64,000 bases of DNA, from NCBI GenBank assembly GCA_023053545.1, contig JAKZAN010000071.1:62001-126000 (forward strand), given 5' to 3'. The stretch is from Lepidurus packardi (taxonomy: Eukaryota > Arthropoda > Branchiopoda > Notostraca > Triopsidae). The translations under genes and the position numbers were made by a program. Below are positions 7,954-17,085 of this stretch, piece by piece; positions within the stretch are counted from its first letter, which is position 1, and each line of letters begins with the position of its first letter. The notes beneath the pieces were generated by a model. It did not search any database. It saw only the letters and a list, made by a program, of their open reading frames with translations, and was not told the origin of the DNA.

Positions 7954-9384
7954 ATGCCAACAAGAAAAAAGACCAAAATAGTAGCGACACTCGGGCCTGC
8001 TTGCAGCACGCGCGAAGTACTAAAAGATTTGATTGATGCAGGGGTAGATGTTTTTCGTGTCAATTTTTCTCATGCAGATTACGACGACGTAAAATCGAAG
8101 ATCGAAATGATCCGTTCTTTGAATGAGGAATTTGGATATACAACAGCCATTCTAGCAGATTTACAAGGGCCTAAACTTCGCGTAGGCGTTATGAAAGAAG
8201 ACGTTGTGGTGAGCAAAGGCGATTTAATCACGTTCACGACAGCGGAAGACATTCCGGGTACTGCTCAGAAAGTTTACATGAATTATAAGGAATTTCCAAA
8301 TGATGTAAATCCAGGCGAACGCATCCTTCTTGACGATGGAAAACTGATGTTTGAAGTGGTCGAAACCAATAGAACGACTGAAGTTATTGCCCGCGTAATT
8401 CAAGGCGGACCATTGAAATCGAAAAAAGGTGTAAACTTACCCAATACGAAAGTATCGTTGCCGGCGTTGACCGTTAAAGACATCAAAGATGCCATTTTCG
8501 CTATTGAGCAGAAAGTGGACTGGATTGCATTGTCATTCGTGAGAACACCAAAAGATTTAGAAGAATTGCAAGACCTAATTGCGAAACATTCAGAACATAA
8601 AATTCCGATTATAGCGAAAATCGAAAAGCCAGAAGCAGTCGAAAATATCGATAAAATTGTCGCTTTTTGTGACGGTTTGATGGTTGCCCGAGGTGATTTA
8701 GGAGTTGAAGTACCAGCGCATGAAGTGCCATTGATTCAGAAAAAACTGGTTCACCGCGCCAAAACAGCTCGAATTCCTGTAATCATCGCTACACAGATGA
8801 TGGAAACCATGATTACGAGTCTAACGCCAACCCGTGCAGAAGTGAATGACGTAGCCAATTCTGTGATGGATGGTGCTGATGCCGTGATGCTTTCGGGCGA
8901 AACTTCAGTCGGTAATTATCCTGTTCAAGTAATCGAGAAAATGTCGCAGATTATTATGGCCGTTGAAGATTCACCTTTAATCCAAGTGCCGCAAAATACG
9001 CCACAAGTACGCACCAAACGTTTCATTACCAAATCAATTTGTCACCACGCAGCGATGATGGCTAATGTGATCAAAGCGAAAGCAATTTGCACCTTAACCA
9101 ATAGTGGTTATACGGCGTTTCAGATTTCCGCTTGGCGTCCACAATCCCATATCTTGGTTTTCACCTCGAACAGGCGAATCCTGACGCAACTGAACCTTCT
9201 TTGGGGCGTGCGCTCGTTCTATTACGATAAATTCGTTAGCACGGATGACACGGTGACCGACATCAACGAAATGGCAAAAGATCATAACTTCGTGCAAAAA
9301 GGCGATATGCTTATAAACCTTGCCGCCATGCCGGTTGTGGACAAAGGAATGGTAAACACGCTACGGGTATCTGAAATAGAATAA
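7954..9384 (+). CDS. pyk: Pyruvate kinase
   Basis: 476 residues, standard length. Converts PEP and ADP to pyruvate and ATP, the last step of glycolysis. The N-terminal KIVATLGPACST, the active-site segment IAKIEKPEA (220-228, catalytic Lys222 and metal ligand Glu224) and MVARGDLGVE (243-252) are all intact, and a C-terminal regulatory domain is present. It may be read from the acpP-fabF-rnc direction or from a promoter nearer the preceding gene. Confidence 0.97.
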   Translation: MPTRKKTKIVATLGPACSTREVLKDLIDAGVDVFRVNFSHADYDDVKSKIEMIRSLNEEFGYTTAILADLQGPKLRVGVMKEDVVVSKGDLITFTTAEDIPGTAQKVYMNYKEFPNDVNPGERILLDDGKLMFEVVETNRTTEVIARVIQGGPLKSKKGVNLPNTKVSLPALTVKDIKDAIFAIEQKVDWIALSFVRTPKDLEELQDLIAKHSEHKIPIIAKIEKPEAVENIDKIVAFCDGLMVARGDLGVEVPAHEVPLIQKKLVHRAKTARIPVIIATQMMETMITSLTPTRAEVNDVANSVMDGADAVMLSGETSVGNYPVQVIEKMSQIIMAVEDSPLIQVPQNTPQVRTKRFITKSICHHAAMMANVIKAKAICTLTNSGYTAFQISAWRPQSHILVFTSNRRILTQLNLLWGVRSFYYDKFVSTDDTVTDINEMAKDHNFVQKGDMLINLAAMPVVDKGMVNTLRVSEIE

Positions 9385-9421
9385 ATTTTTTATATTTAGC
9401 GTTGAATTAAAATAGGGAAAA

Positions 9422-10189
9422 ATGAAATTTGAATCTAAAAATCCGTTTCTAAAGAAAACTTTCAAAGAAGGACAAGTAACCACGTTCGAGCCAAGAGATT
9501 CGACGCTGATTGACTATGATGAAACGATGACCGTCTCTGGAACCATGAACAAAACGCTTATACTTTTGGCGCTTTTGGTCACGTCCGCAATCGTGACATG
9601 GTGGATGTATTATTCGGGTATGAATACTTTTCCAATGATTATTGGCGGCGCTATAATGGGTTTAATTCTAGTGATTGCAGCGGCTTTCAAACCGCAGTAC
9701 GCCGGAATTTTAGCCCCGGGATACGCAATATTTGAAGGATTGTTCATTGGCGGTATTTCTGCTTTCTTTGAAAACATGTACGGCGGCATCGTGCTAAACG
9801 CAGTTGGCGCCACATTTGTAACTTTTATTGTTTGCTTAATCCTGTATCGATATGAAATCGTGAAAGTAAACGAACAATTTAGATCTGTGGTTATTGCTGC
9901 AACGTTGGCCATCGGAACCTATTACCTGATTTCATGGCTGCTTTCGATGTTTACGAGCTTCGTACCGGTGCATTATGGCAATTCGATGATGAGTATCGGG
10001 ATTAGTGTTTTTGTGATTATAATTGCCGCTTTAAACCTTTTCCTAGACTTCGATGCGATTTCAAAAAGCGCACAGCAGCGCCAGCCGAAATTCATGGAAT
10101 GGATGGGCGCAATGGGCTTAATGGTCACTTTGGTATGGTTGTATATCGAGTTTTTGAGATTGCTCTCCAAACTATCTAGTAGAGATTAA
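9422..10189 (+). CDS. Bax inhibitor-1/YccA-family membrane protein
   Basis: 255 residues with a hydrophilic N-terminal 45 residues and then about seven transmembrane helices. The family signature is present: a glycine-rich AIFEGLFIGGISAFFE helix and the C-terminal FLDFDAISKSA with acidic residues known to form the proton/calcium sensor in this family. Inner membrane; physiological role in bacteria is poorly defined. A strong terminator follows directly. Confidence 0.88.
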   Translation: MKFESKNPFLKKTFKEGQVTTFEPRDSTLIDYDETMTVSGTMNKTLILLALLVTSAIVTWWMYYSGMNTFPMIIGGAIMGLILVIAAAFKPQYAGILAPGYAIFEGLFIGGISAFFENMYGGIVLNAVGATFVTFIVCLILYRYEIVKVNEQFRSVVIAATLAIGTYYLISWLLSMFTSFVPVHYGNSMMSIGISVFVIIIAALNLFLDFDAISKSAQQRQPKFMEWMGAMGLMVTLVWLYIEFLRLLSKLSSRD

Positions 10190-10195
10190 TATAGA

Positions 10196-10221
10196 AGCTG
10201 CCGCAACAGGCAGCTTTTTTT
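10196..10221 (+). terminator. Rho-independent terminator after the YccA-type gene
   Basis: Perfect 7-bp stem agctgcc/ggcagct with a six-base loop, followed by seven Ts. Confidence 0.85.
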
Positions 10222-10233
10222 ATACCCATTTTT

Positions 10234-10701
10234 ATGGTTGAAATAGAAAGAAAATTTTTAGTCCGCTCCGATGCATTCAAAACCGTAGCGGCAGGCAAAC
10301 AGCATATCATGCAGGGCTATCTCAATTCCGATCCAGAGCGAACGGTGCGCATCCGGATTAAAGGCGAAGTCGGATTTATCACCGTGAAAGGAAAATCCAA
10401 TGAATCGGGCACAACTCGTCTGGAATGGGAAACAGAGTTGTCACTTCAAGACGCGAAACCCCTAATGGCAATTTGTGAGCCTGGCATTATCGACAAAATT
10501 CGATATGAAGTCCCATTTGGTCAGCATACCTTCGAAGTAGATGAATTTCACGGTGAAAATGAGGGTTTGGTAATCGCCGAAATAGAACTTTCGAGCGAAA
10601 ATGAAGCTTTTGAAAAACCGGATTGGCTAGGCCAGGAAGTGACCGGTGATCTGCGCTATTATAATTCGTATTTAAGTAAACACCCGTTTTGCAATTGGTA
10701 G
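10234..10701 (+). CDS. CYTH-domain phosphohydrolase
   Basis: 155 residues, one CYTH domain. The defining ExExK motif is VEIERKFLV (Glu3, Glu5, Lys7), and charged strands such as RTVRIRIKGEVGFITVKG follow, as in tripolyphosphatase-like enzymes. Members hydrolyse triphosphate or act as adenylate cyclases; short bacterial forms are mostly inorganic triphosphatases. The start is 12 bp after the preceding terminator. Confidence 0.88.
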   Translation: MVEIERKFLVRSDAFKTVAAGKQHIMQGYLNSDPERTVRIRIKGEVGFITVKGKSNESGTTRLEWETELSLQDAKPLMAICEPGIIDKIRYEVPFGQHTFEVDEFHGENEGLVIAEIELSSENEAFEKPDWLGQEVTGDLRYYNSYLSKHPFCNW

Positions 10702-10725
10702 ATTTGGTTTGTGAGTGTTATGCGA

Positions 10726-10790
10726 CTCCGCTACGCTCTCGTTGTGCGATTGCGACTTTGTGTTCCTCAAAGTCGGGAGACTTTGCGGAG
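10726..10790. other. Nested inverted repeats 3' of the CYTH gene
   Basis: Outer arms ctccgc (10726-10731) and gcggag (10785-10790) enclose three alternating arms gactttt-like: gacttt (10754-10759), aaagtc (10769-10774), gacttt (10779-10784). The middle arm can pair with either neighbour. No T tract follows, so it is not an ordinary terminator; it may be a remnant of a repeat element. Confidence 0.35.
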
Positions 10791-10908
10791 CGGTTTGAAC
10801 ACAAATATAGCTAATTAGCGTAAGAAAAAACACGCTATAACTCTTGTGCTTTACCTATTTAATACATTTCAAACAGCTCACCATACAACTGCTGAAGCGC
10901 AATTGCGG

Positions 10909-11385
10909 CTAATGAATCACCTCGATGCTAACGGATAAAGCACCGCTGCCTTTGTTTGCGGCGATGTCCATGAATGCTCGTTTGGAAAGGTCAATTTCGC
11001 GGTTTCTCGTGAACGGTCCGCGGTCTGTTACTTCGACATAAATGCATTTGCCGTTTTGCTCATTTGTAACCCGAAGTTTGGTGCCAAAAGGTAGTTTTCG
11101 GTGTGCGCAGGTGTACTTCTGGTTGTTGAAACGCTTGCCAGAAGCGGTTCGGCGGCCGTTGAATTTGTCGGCATAATAGGAAGCGTGTGCCTTCGTTTTG
11201 AATGGGCGAAAAGAGAGATTGGCCATTTTCTGGAGGCTGTCAATCGGAATCAACAAAACATTTACAGAATCTTTCTGAATGGGCTGCTGCACGGTTACCA
11301 ACTTTTTTTCCTCCATTGCAAAACTGGAATAAAATAAAGCCAGAACAATCAGCAACAAGATTATTGTAGTTCTGTGTTTCTTCAT
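10909..11385 (-). CDS. RlpA-like septal ring lytic transglycosylase family protein
   Basis: 158 residues. Residues 1-23 are a signal peptide or anchor (KKHRTTIILLLIVLALF). The double-psi beta-barrel follows from about residue 65: ASYYADKFNGRRTASGKRF (68-86), the HRKLPFGTKLRVTN strand (95-108) and the catalytic-site VTDRGPF (119-125). RlpA family members cleave glycan strands of peptidoglycan at the septum; the E. coli SPOR domain is absent, as usual for short Bacteroidota forms. Periplasmic. Confidence 0.87.
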   Translation of the reverse strand: MKKHRTTIILLLIVLALFYSSFAMEEKKLVTVQQPIQKDSVNVLLIPIDSLQKMANLSFRPFKTKAHASYYADKFNGRRTASGKRFNNQKYTCAHRKLPFGTKLRVTNEQNGKCIYVEVTDRGPFTRNREIDLSKRAFMDIAANKGSGALSVSIEVIH

Positions 11386-11440
11386 ATAGGCGAGCGTTTG
11401 TTAATCCTTCAACACAATTGTTGAAGCATCTAAACAGGTG

Positions 11441-11875
11441 CTATGCGAACCAATTCGACCAAGGCAATCTGCTTAAAAGCAAAATAAGACCGAGGCTATA
11501 AAAAATTGCAATGGTTTTGATTTTCACAGCATCGGCTGCCTTTTTGTGTTTCGACCAGCCAATTGTAATTAAGACGATTGCAATAATGTTTGTTAGCGGG
11601 TGTTCCAAAGCAAGTAAACGATCTGTAGCACTCATTCCGGCCATGCCAACTGCTTTAATCTTATCGAGTCCGTTTGGGGAAATAAAATACAGGATGAATC
11701 CAAAAACCAATTGCAAATGCACTGCAATTAAGGCAAATAATGAAATTCGGCGGTCTTTTGGCGTAAAAGGATTTTTTGACGAAACGCCGATGATGGCATT
11801 AATAACGGCAATGGCTAAAACTATTAGGACAATATATGCCCAGCCAGAGTGCAATTTCAATATAAAATTATACAT
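11441..11875 (-). CDS. Four-helix membrane protein, conserved in flavobacteria
   Basis: 144 residues with four predicted transmembrane helices (about 10-30, 45-65, 88-105, 122-140). Histidines fall in or near helices (LKLHSGW, AVHLQLVFG, LEHPLTN), a pattern seen in heme-binding cytochrome b-like proteins, so a redox role is possible but not established. Database names for such proteins are unreliable. Between rlpA-like and pgi, all leftward. Confidence 0.6.
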   Translation of the reverse strand: MYNFILKLHSGWAYIVLIVLAIAVINAIIGVSSKNPFTPKDRRISLFALIAVHLQLVFGFILYFISPNGLDKIKAVGMAGMSATDRLLALEHPLTNIIAIVLITIGWSKHKKAADAVKIKTIAIFYSLGLILLLSRLPWSNWFA

Positions 11876-11917
11876 GTGATTCAGGTTTTTGATTTAACAA
11901 ATATAGACAAATGTCAT

Positions 11918-11942
11918 AAAAAAACCCTACAATTCTGCAGGG
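11918..11942 (-). terminator. Terminator after pgi
   Basis: Arms ccct (11925-11928) and aggg (11939-11942), extended imperfectly, followed on the minus strand by seven Ts (11918-11924 are As on plus). Confidence 0.7.
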
Positions 11943-11974
11943 CTTTATTAATTAATGCACATTTCTGACTAGAT

Positions 11975-13633
11975 TTAATTCACTTTGACCACTTTCGCTG
12001 CTGCGAAATATTTCAGTAAGAAAGCGGTACTGCTGTCATGGTTTGTGATATCACCCGACTCAATTTCACCTAAAATTTTTGTTGCCAATTGCTTTCCAAG
12101 CTCAACGCCCCACTGGTCATAACTGAAGATGTTCCAGATTACGCCTTGTACAAAAATTTTGTGTTCGTATAATGCAATGAGCGACCCAAGCGCTTCGGGG
12201 GTCAGTTTATCAATCAAAATGGTGTTCGTGGGTTTGTTGCCTGCGAAAACCTTAAATGGCAGTAAAAATGCAGCCTCTTCTTCGGTGATATTTTGCTTTT
12301 CCAATTCGGCCTTGACCTGCGCTTCACTTTTTCCGTTGAGCAATGCTTCTGTCTGCGCAAAGAAATTCGACATTAATTTGTCGTGGTGGCTTTCTTCACC
12401 GTGCAGCGGCTTCACGAATCCGATAAAGTCTGTTGGAATCAGCTTTGTTCCTTGGTGGATCAATTGAAAAAAGGCATGCTGCGAATTCGTGCCCGGTTCG
12501 CCCCAAATAATGGTTCCGGTTTGATAATTCACTGGTTTGCCATCTCGGCCCACACTCTTGCCGTTGCTTTCCATAATGCCCTGTTGCAAGTAAGGCGCCA
12601 ATTTTTGCAGGTATTGTGTATACGGTATTAGCGCTTCCGTTTCAGCGCCAAAAAAGTTGTTGTACCAAATGCTCAAAAGGGCTAAAACAACTGGCATATT
12701 TTCTTCGGACGGCGCCGTTCTGAAATGCTCGTCCATGTCATGCGCACCGTTTAATAATTTTTGAAAATTATCAAATCCAACGGCTAAACTAACAGACAAA
12801 CCAACGGCACTCCACAATGAAAATCGGCCGCCAACCCAGTCCCACATTGGAAAAACATTATCTGGATTTATGCCAAAATTGGTTACGCGTTCGATATTTG
12901 TGGACACGGCAACAAAATGTTTTGCGACATCTTCTTGTGAAGCGCTTTTCAGGAACCAGTTCCGAATGGTTTCAGAATTGGACAGCGTTTCTTGTGTCGT
13001 GAATGTTTTCGAAACAATTACGAACAAGGTTGTTTCGGGGTTGATTTTTTTTAGTGTTTCGAAAACATGATCGCCATCGACATTTGAGACGAAATGCACG
13101 TTTAGGTGGTTTTTGTAGAATTGCAGCGCTTCGACAACCATTGCAGGTCCGAGATCTGATCCGCCAATGCCAATATTAACAACATCTGTGAAGGGTTTTC
13201 CGGTGAATCCCGTTCGTTGACCTGACAAAACAGAATTTGTGAAATCTCGCATTTTGTGCTTCACCGCAACAACTTCCGGCATAATATTCTGACCGTCTAC
13301 AAGCACATTTCGATCGTTTGGATTGCGCAGCGCTGTGTGTAAAACGGCACGATTTTCGGTTTTATTAATGACATCACCAGCGAAGTATTTTTGAATTGCA
13401 TCTGCCAGATTAACTTCTTTTGCAAGTGCTTGAAGATGACGCATGGTTTGATCCGTCACCAAATTTTTTGAATAATCGATTAAGAAATTATGCCATTTTA
13501 TGTGGAATTTATCCGTACGATTGTGATCTGATGCAAAGAGATCTTGCATTGACACCTCTTTTATGTCTGTGTAATGATTTTTGATTTCTGTCCAAGCTGT
13601 TGTTTCAGAAGGATTTGTGGTTCTTAATGCCAT
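11975..13633 (-). CDS. pgi: Glucose-6-phosphate isomerase
   Basis: 552 residues from the ATG at 13633 ([14 protein letters not shown]), the usual family length. The frame stays open for 51 more codons upstream, but that part is not family-like. Interconverts glucose-6-phosphate and fructose-6-phosphate. Sugar-isomerase motifs are [10 protein letters not shown] (near 155), [10 protein letters not shown] (near 205), [12 protein letters not shown] (near 352, containing the catalytic Glu) and [12 protein letters not shown] (near 388). A TAATTTTG box lies about 20 bp upstream and a terminator follows. Confidence 0.96.
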   Translation of the reverse strand: MALRTTNPSETTAWTEIKNHYTDIKEVSMQDLFASDHNRTDKFHIKWHNFLIDYSKNLVTDQTMRHLQALAKEVNLADAIQKYFAGDVINKTENRAVLHTALRNPNDRNVLVDGQNIMPEVVAVKHKMRDFTNSVLSGQRTGFTGKPFTDVVNIGIGGSDLGPAMVVEALQFYKNHLNVHFVSNVDGDHVFETLKKINPETTLFVIVSKTFTTQETLSNSETIRNWFLKSASQEDVAKHFVAVSTNIERVTNFGINPDNVFPMWDWVGGRFSLWSAVGLSVSLAVGFDNFQKLLNGAHDMDEHFRTAPSEENMPVVLALLSIWYNNFFGAETEALIPYTQYLQKLAPYLQQGIMESNGKSVGRDGKPVNYQTGTIIWGEPGTNSQHAFFQLIHQGTKLIPTDFIGFVKPLHGEESHHDKLMSNFFAQTEALLNGKSEAQVKAELEKQNITEEEAAFLLPFKVFAGNKPTNTILIDKLTPEALGSLIALYEHKIFVQGVIWNIFSYDQWGVELGKQLATKILGEIESGDITNHDSSTAFLLKYFAAAKVVKVN

Positions 13634-13651
13634 TGTTTTCTGTTTAAAATT

Positions 13652-13659
13652 CAAAATTA
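13652..13659 (-). promoter_or_regulatory. -7 box of pgi
   Basis: TAATTTTG on the minus strand, matching TANNTTTG, 18 bp before the chosen pgi start. No TTG at the usual distance, so only the -7 part is supported. It also argues against the longer N-terminal extension of Pgi, which would place the promoter inside the gene. Confidence 0.4.
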
Positions 13660-13686
13660 CGATATATGTTCCAATTGGCGGTAGAT

Positions 13687-13831
13687 TAGCCCGGATGGAA
13701 GCGAAAATTTTAGCGAAAAAATAATGTTTGCAGCACAAAAAAAAGAGCGACCAACGGAAGCTCCTTTTTTTTGTTTTTTGCTGCAAATTATTTTTGAAGC
13801 TGAAATTGCAGCGGACAGCCGGAATGGCTTC
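13687..13831. repeat. Decayed copy of the long intergenic inverted repeat (copy E)
   Basis: The right part (13808-13831, gcagcggacagccggaatgg and on) matches the right arm of the copies near 45.5 kb and 58.1 kb, and the left part (ttagcccggatggaagcg, 13686-13703) resembles their left arm. It ends three bases from the M23 peptidase stop. The hairpin terminator described next lies in its loop. Arms are clearly eroded, so this is a tentative member. Confidence 0.4.
13737..13772 (-). terminator. Terminator of the DUF3108-TDO-M23 unit
   Basis: Interrupted stem around gagc (13745-13748) and gctc (13760-13763), with eight Ts on the minus strand side and eight Ts on the plus side, so it may work in both directions. 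Confidence 0.6.
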
Positions 13832-13834
13832 ATA

Positions 13835-15076
13835 TTACTTTCTGAAATGTAGTTTTGAAATGCTGTCTAGTTCGCGTTTTAATGGGGTTATTTGCGCCAT
13901 GAATTTGTGTTTTATGCTGCCATCCATTGGTTCTGCATTGGGCAATTTTAGGCCTAGTGCATCGACTTGGACGCCGTTTTTCCAGAATCTGTAGCATACG
14001 TGCGGCCCGGTTGCGAGGCCTGTGCTGCCTACTTTTCCGATGATTTCGCCTTGGCCGACACGTTGCCCTTGGCGCACCAAAATTTTAGACATGTGCAGGT
14101 ATTGTGTGGCGTATGTGCCGTTGTGTTTTACTTTTACGAAATTGCCGTTTCCTGCGGTATAGCCGGTTTTTTCGACAACGCCCGCAGCGGTTGACATGAT
14201 TGGCGTTCCAGTTGGCGCGGCATAATCTGTGCCTTTGTGTGCTTTCCAGATGGCTTGGACTGGGTGGAAACGATTTGCGGAAAATCTGCTTGATATTCGG
14301 CTGAATTTTAGTGGTGCTTTTAGGAAAAAATTCTTTAGTGGCTTGCCTTCTTCGTCATAATATTCGAGTTTTTTTGACTTTGGGTTTGGGGCAAAAGGGA
14401 ACGCATAGATGGTTTTTCCTTTGTATTCGAAAAATGCTGCTTCGAGGCTGTCGACGCCGTCATAAATCGTGTCGTTTACGAACCGTTCTGTGAAAGTTAC
14501 GCCAAATTTATCGCCTTTTTTGAGTTTGAAAAAATCGATCGACCACTGGTATATTTTGGAGATTCGGTTTGCGAGTTCGGGGTCGACTTTTTCGCGGTTT
14601 AGTGCTTCAGATAAAGAACCATCGAGACTTCCTGCGACGGATCGTCGTTTATAGGTTATCGGTTTTAATTTTTTTGTTGCAACGGCAACAGAATCTCGCA
14701 GGTCGATTATATAATAGCTTAGTCGATCTGGCTGGTATATAAGTACTTGCAGTTTGTGTTTACGATCGAGTGAACGCAGCATTGTATAGGCGTTTCCTTT
14801 GCGAATTCGGCGCAGATCGATGGAGTCTTTAATTTGTGCAACAATTTGGTGTGAGAGCAAATTGCCAAGATTTTGTCGTTCTAGTATGTCACTAAAAGTA
14901 TCGCCAGAAGCGACTGTGTCTTCGGCAACGTTGAATGAATTGAGGTCGAATCCGAAATTAAAGTTTGGCTTTCGAGCTGGTTTTTCGAGGACTTCGGCTG
15001 TTTCCGCTTCCTGCTTGTTGTTGCAAGCAAGCAGCAGTATACTTAGCAAAATGAAGAATAATCTTTGTATGCGCAT
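13835..15076 (-). CDS. Lipoprotein M23-family peptidoglycan peptidase
   Basis: 413 residues from the ATG at 15076; longer starts would overlap the upstream dioxygenase by almost 190 bp. The signal peptide ends in the lipobox LLLAC with Cys18, so it is a lipoprotein. A region starting at VASGDTFSDILERQN resembles the N-terminal domain of MepM/OapA-type proteins. The C-terminal LytM domain has the first zinc motif HKGTD (His280, Asp284) and GPHVCYRF, where the usual HxH is His359-Val-Cys361. Cleaves peptide cross-links of peptidoglycan. Start is 11 bp after the TDO stop. Confidence 0.9.
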   Translation of the reverse strand: MRIQRLFFILLSILLLACNNKQEAETAEVLEKPARKPNFNFGFDLNSFNVAEDTVASGDTFSDILERQNLGNLLSHQIVAQIKDSIDLRRIRKGNAYTMLRSLDRKHKLQVLIYQPDRLSYYIIDLRDSVAVATKKLKPITYKRRSVAGSLDGSLSEALNREKVDPELANRISKIYQWSIDFFKLKKGDKFGVTFTERFVNDTIYDGVDSLEAAFFEYKGKTIYAFPFAPNPKSKKLEYYDEEGKPLKNFFLKAPLKFSRISSRFSANRFHPVQAIWKAHKGTDYAAPTGTPIMSTAAGVVEKTGYTAGNGNFVKVKHNGTYATQYLHMSKILVRQGQRVGQGEIIGKVGSTGLATGPHVCYRFWKNGVQVDALGLKLPNAEPMDGSIKHKFMAQITPLKRELDSISKLHFRK

Positions 15077-15087
15077 CGTGGCTAGGC

Positions 15088-16023
15088 TTAATTTTCTTCG
15101 CCCCATTTTTCCAACTCTTGCTGACTCCATAGTTCTGGGAAGAAAATCCGCCTTTGAAATTTGGGGTGCATGTATTTTTTCCAATCGCTGCCGCCTGTTG
15201 CTTCTCCGGTGCCCTGCCCGCTGTCGATATATTTCCGAGCCGCATTGAGGTGCCCCATGACCCATTTCACGTTAACCGTATGGTCATAGTGGCGCATCGC
15301 ATCAACTAGTGCTGGATTTTGCTGGTCTTGTTCTGGAAGCGATTTAAATTTTTTCCAAATATTTGTGGTGTTGTAGCGCTCCATTTCTGTTAAGAACAAC
15401 GCTTTGTATTTCTTTTCGAACTGCAGAATCAGGTATGATTTTTCGCCTGTTTTATAGTCTTTTCCTGCTGCTTGCCAATACAAGTGTTCGAAAGCATGTT
15501 CGTATGGCGTGTTGCGGTCGATTGTGGCTCTGAAGCGGTAATCGATTAGATTTATTAGATCAGTTGAGGCGAATTCAATTTGGCGGTATTGTGCACTTTG
15601 AAAGCCACTTGCCGGGGTTAATGTGTTCCTGAATTTCATGTATTGCGCCACTTCCATGCCGTCGCCCATGATGTCGAAAGAGGTTGTGAGCATGTCGAAA
15701 TAGCGGCTAATTCGCATTAACCGTTCTGTGAAAAAGGTTGTTTCTGGTTGCTCGACCGTTGCGATTTGGTCGATTTCCCACAGGATCATTTTAAACAAAA
15801 GTTCATTCACTTGGTGGTACATGATGAAAACCATTTCGTCTTTGAGCTCCGTTCTTTGTGTTTGCAGATTTAGCAGCACATCAGTTTGAATGTAATCCCA
15901 GTATGTTATTGGCTTAGACCACAAAAGGCCTTCTAAGTGTGTTTCTGTTTTTTGATTAATTGCCGCAAACTTTTGATCTAGTTCTTGAAGCAAAATTGAT
16001 TTATTGTCTGTGGTAGTTTCCAT
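15088..16023 (-). CDS. kynA: Tryptophan 2,3-dioxygenase
   Basis: 311 residues. Heme enzyme that opens the indole ring of tryptophan to N-formylkynurenine, the first step of the kynurenine pathway. The signature segment MYHQVNELLFKM places His70 at the substrate-binding position, and NVKWVMGHLNAARKYI near the C terminus holds the region of the proximal heme histidine. Starts directly after the DUF3108 stop (adjacent bases) and is followed by the M23 peptidase after 11 bp, so these three form one operon. No other kynurenine gene is in the window. Confidence 0.94.
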   Translation of the reverse strand: METTTDNKSILLQELDQKFAAINQKTETHLEGLLWSKPITYWDYIQTDVLLNLQTQRTELKDEMVFIMYHQVNELLFKMILWEIDQIATVEQPETTFFTERLMRISRYFDMLTTSFDIMGDGMEVAQYMKFRNTLTPASGFQSAQYRQIEFASTDLINLIDYRFRATIDRNTPYEHAFEHLYWQAAGKDYKTGEKSYLILQFEKKYKALFLTEMERYNTTNIWKKFKSLPEQDQQNPALVDAMRHYDHTVNVKWVMGHLNAARKYIDSGQGTGEATGGSDWKKYMHPKFQRRIFFPELWSQQELEKWGEEN

Positions 16024-16806
16024 TTATTTTGATTTGATTTTGAAAGGATGTTTAAGTCCTCTGAATTCGTCGAGATCTGCCTTGATTGAACCCACGGCTA
16101 AAGACGCTTTGATTCGGACAGGGATTTTATTGTCGTCGTCTGAAATATAGACCGTTAAGCTTTCTTCTTCTTTGAAGACACGACCTGACTGCACCAATGG
16201 CCTAAAAATCATAGTTGCAATAGTACCATATTTTGTTGTGATATCTTCACGGCCCATGAATTTTAATCGAAATTTAGTTGTTTCTTCATCAAAAAACATG
16301 TCAATTCCTATGGACTCTCCTGGTTTTAAGCGGTCGACTTGCGGGTGGTTTCTCAGGTAATAAAACGTCGAAACAATGTCTTGCGTATTGGCAGGGATTT
16401 CGAATATTTTTTCGCTTTTGCGTTTGTAATCTTTAACAGTAATTTTGTTTGCGCTTTGATTGAAAAAACCTTCTTGATTTTTGGTATATCCACCTTCGTC
16501 AATTTTTCGGATATATTGGTATGGATTGCCTGTTTCGCGGTCGAAATAGCTTTCATAGTTGTCTTCGACTTTAAAGAAGAACCGTGACATTCCCGTTGTA
16601 TAGCCGCGGCCAACAGCGTGCAAAACCTTTTTATTGTTTCGGACTGCATCTTGCAATTCTAGTGTTGCGTAGCCAGCATTGATAACACCGTAATGGATTC
16701 GGAATTTAAAATATTCTCCTGCACCAAAAGCATCTTCCTTTTGTGTCGTAGTAAAGCCGAAGGCGCATATTATGAACACAGCTATAAGTACTTTTTTCAT
16801 CTTCAT
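16024..16806 (-). CDS. DUF3108-domain exported protein
   Basis: 260 residues. Residues 1-20 (KMKKVLIAVFIICAFGFTTT) are a signal peptide. The rest is beta-rich and matches the DUF3108 pattern: AGEYFKFRIHYGVINAGYATLEL near the start, then DIVSTFYYLRNHP and SLTVYISDDDNKIPVRI in the middle. Likely periplasmic; function unknown. Abuts the TDO gene with no gap, so the two are coupled. An alternative ATG lies two codons in (MKMKK). A TAGGTTTG box lies about 36 bp upstream on the same strand (16842-16849). Confidence 0.85.
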   Translation of the reverse strand: MKMKKVLIAVFIICAFGFTTTQKEDAFGAGEYFKFRIHYGVINAGYATLELQDAVRNNKKVLHAVGRGYTTGMSRFFFKVEDNYESYFDRETGNPYQYIRKIDEGGYTKNQEGFFNQSANKITVKDYKRKSEKIFEIPANTQDIVSTFYYLRNHPQVDRLKPGESIGIDMFFDEETTKFRLKFMGREDITTKYGTIATMIFRPLVQSGRVFKEEESLTVYISDDDNKIPVRIKASLAVGSIKADLDEFRGLKHPFKIKSK

Positions 16807-17085
16807 AATTTAAATTTTCTTGATATTGGCAATTATTATTCCAAACCTACTGCAAACAAAAAAACCCAGCCATAATAGTGACCGAGTCTTCATGCTATTA
16901 ACCAACTTAAATATAAATTATGAAATTTATACTGAAAAAAGGGTAACCACTCCCTGTTTTGCGGGTACAAAGATACAATACCTTTTGAGTATTTTCAATG
17001 AAAAACCCTTTTTAACAGTAATTTCACAAAATGGTGTTCAGTTGGCGCGCACAAATTGCACTATTCACAAGAAAACAGGGGTTTT

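Noticed and set aside
13634..13786. 51-codon N-terminal extension of Pgi
   Set aside because: The extension is not Pgi-like and would place the TAATTTTG box inside the gene.
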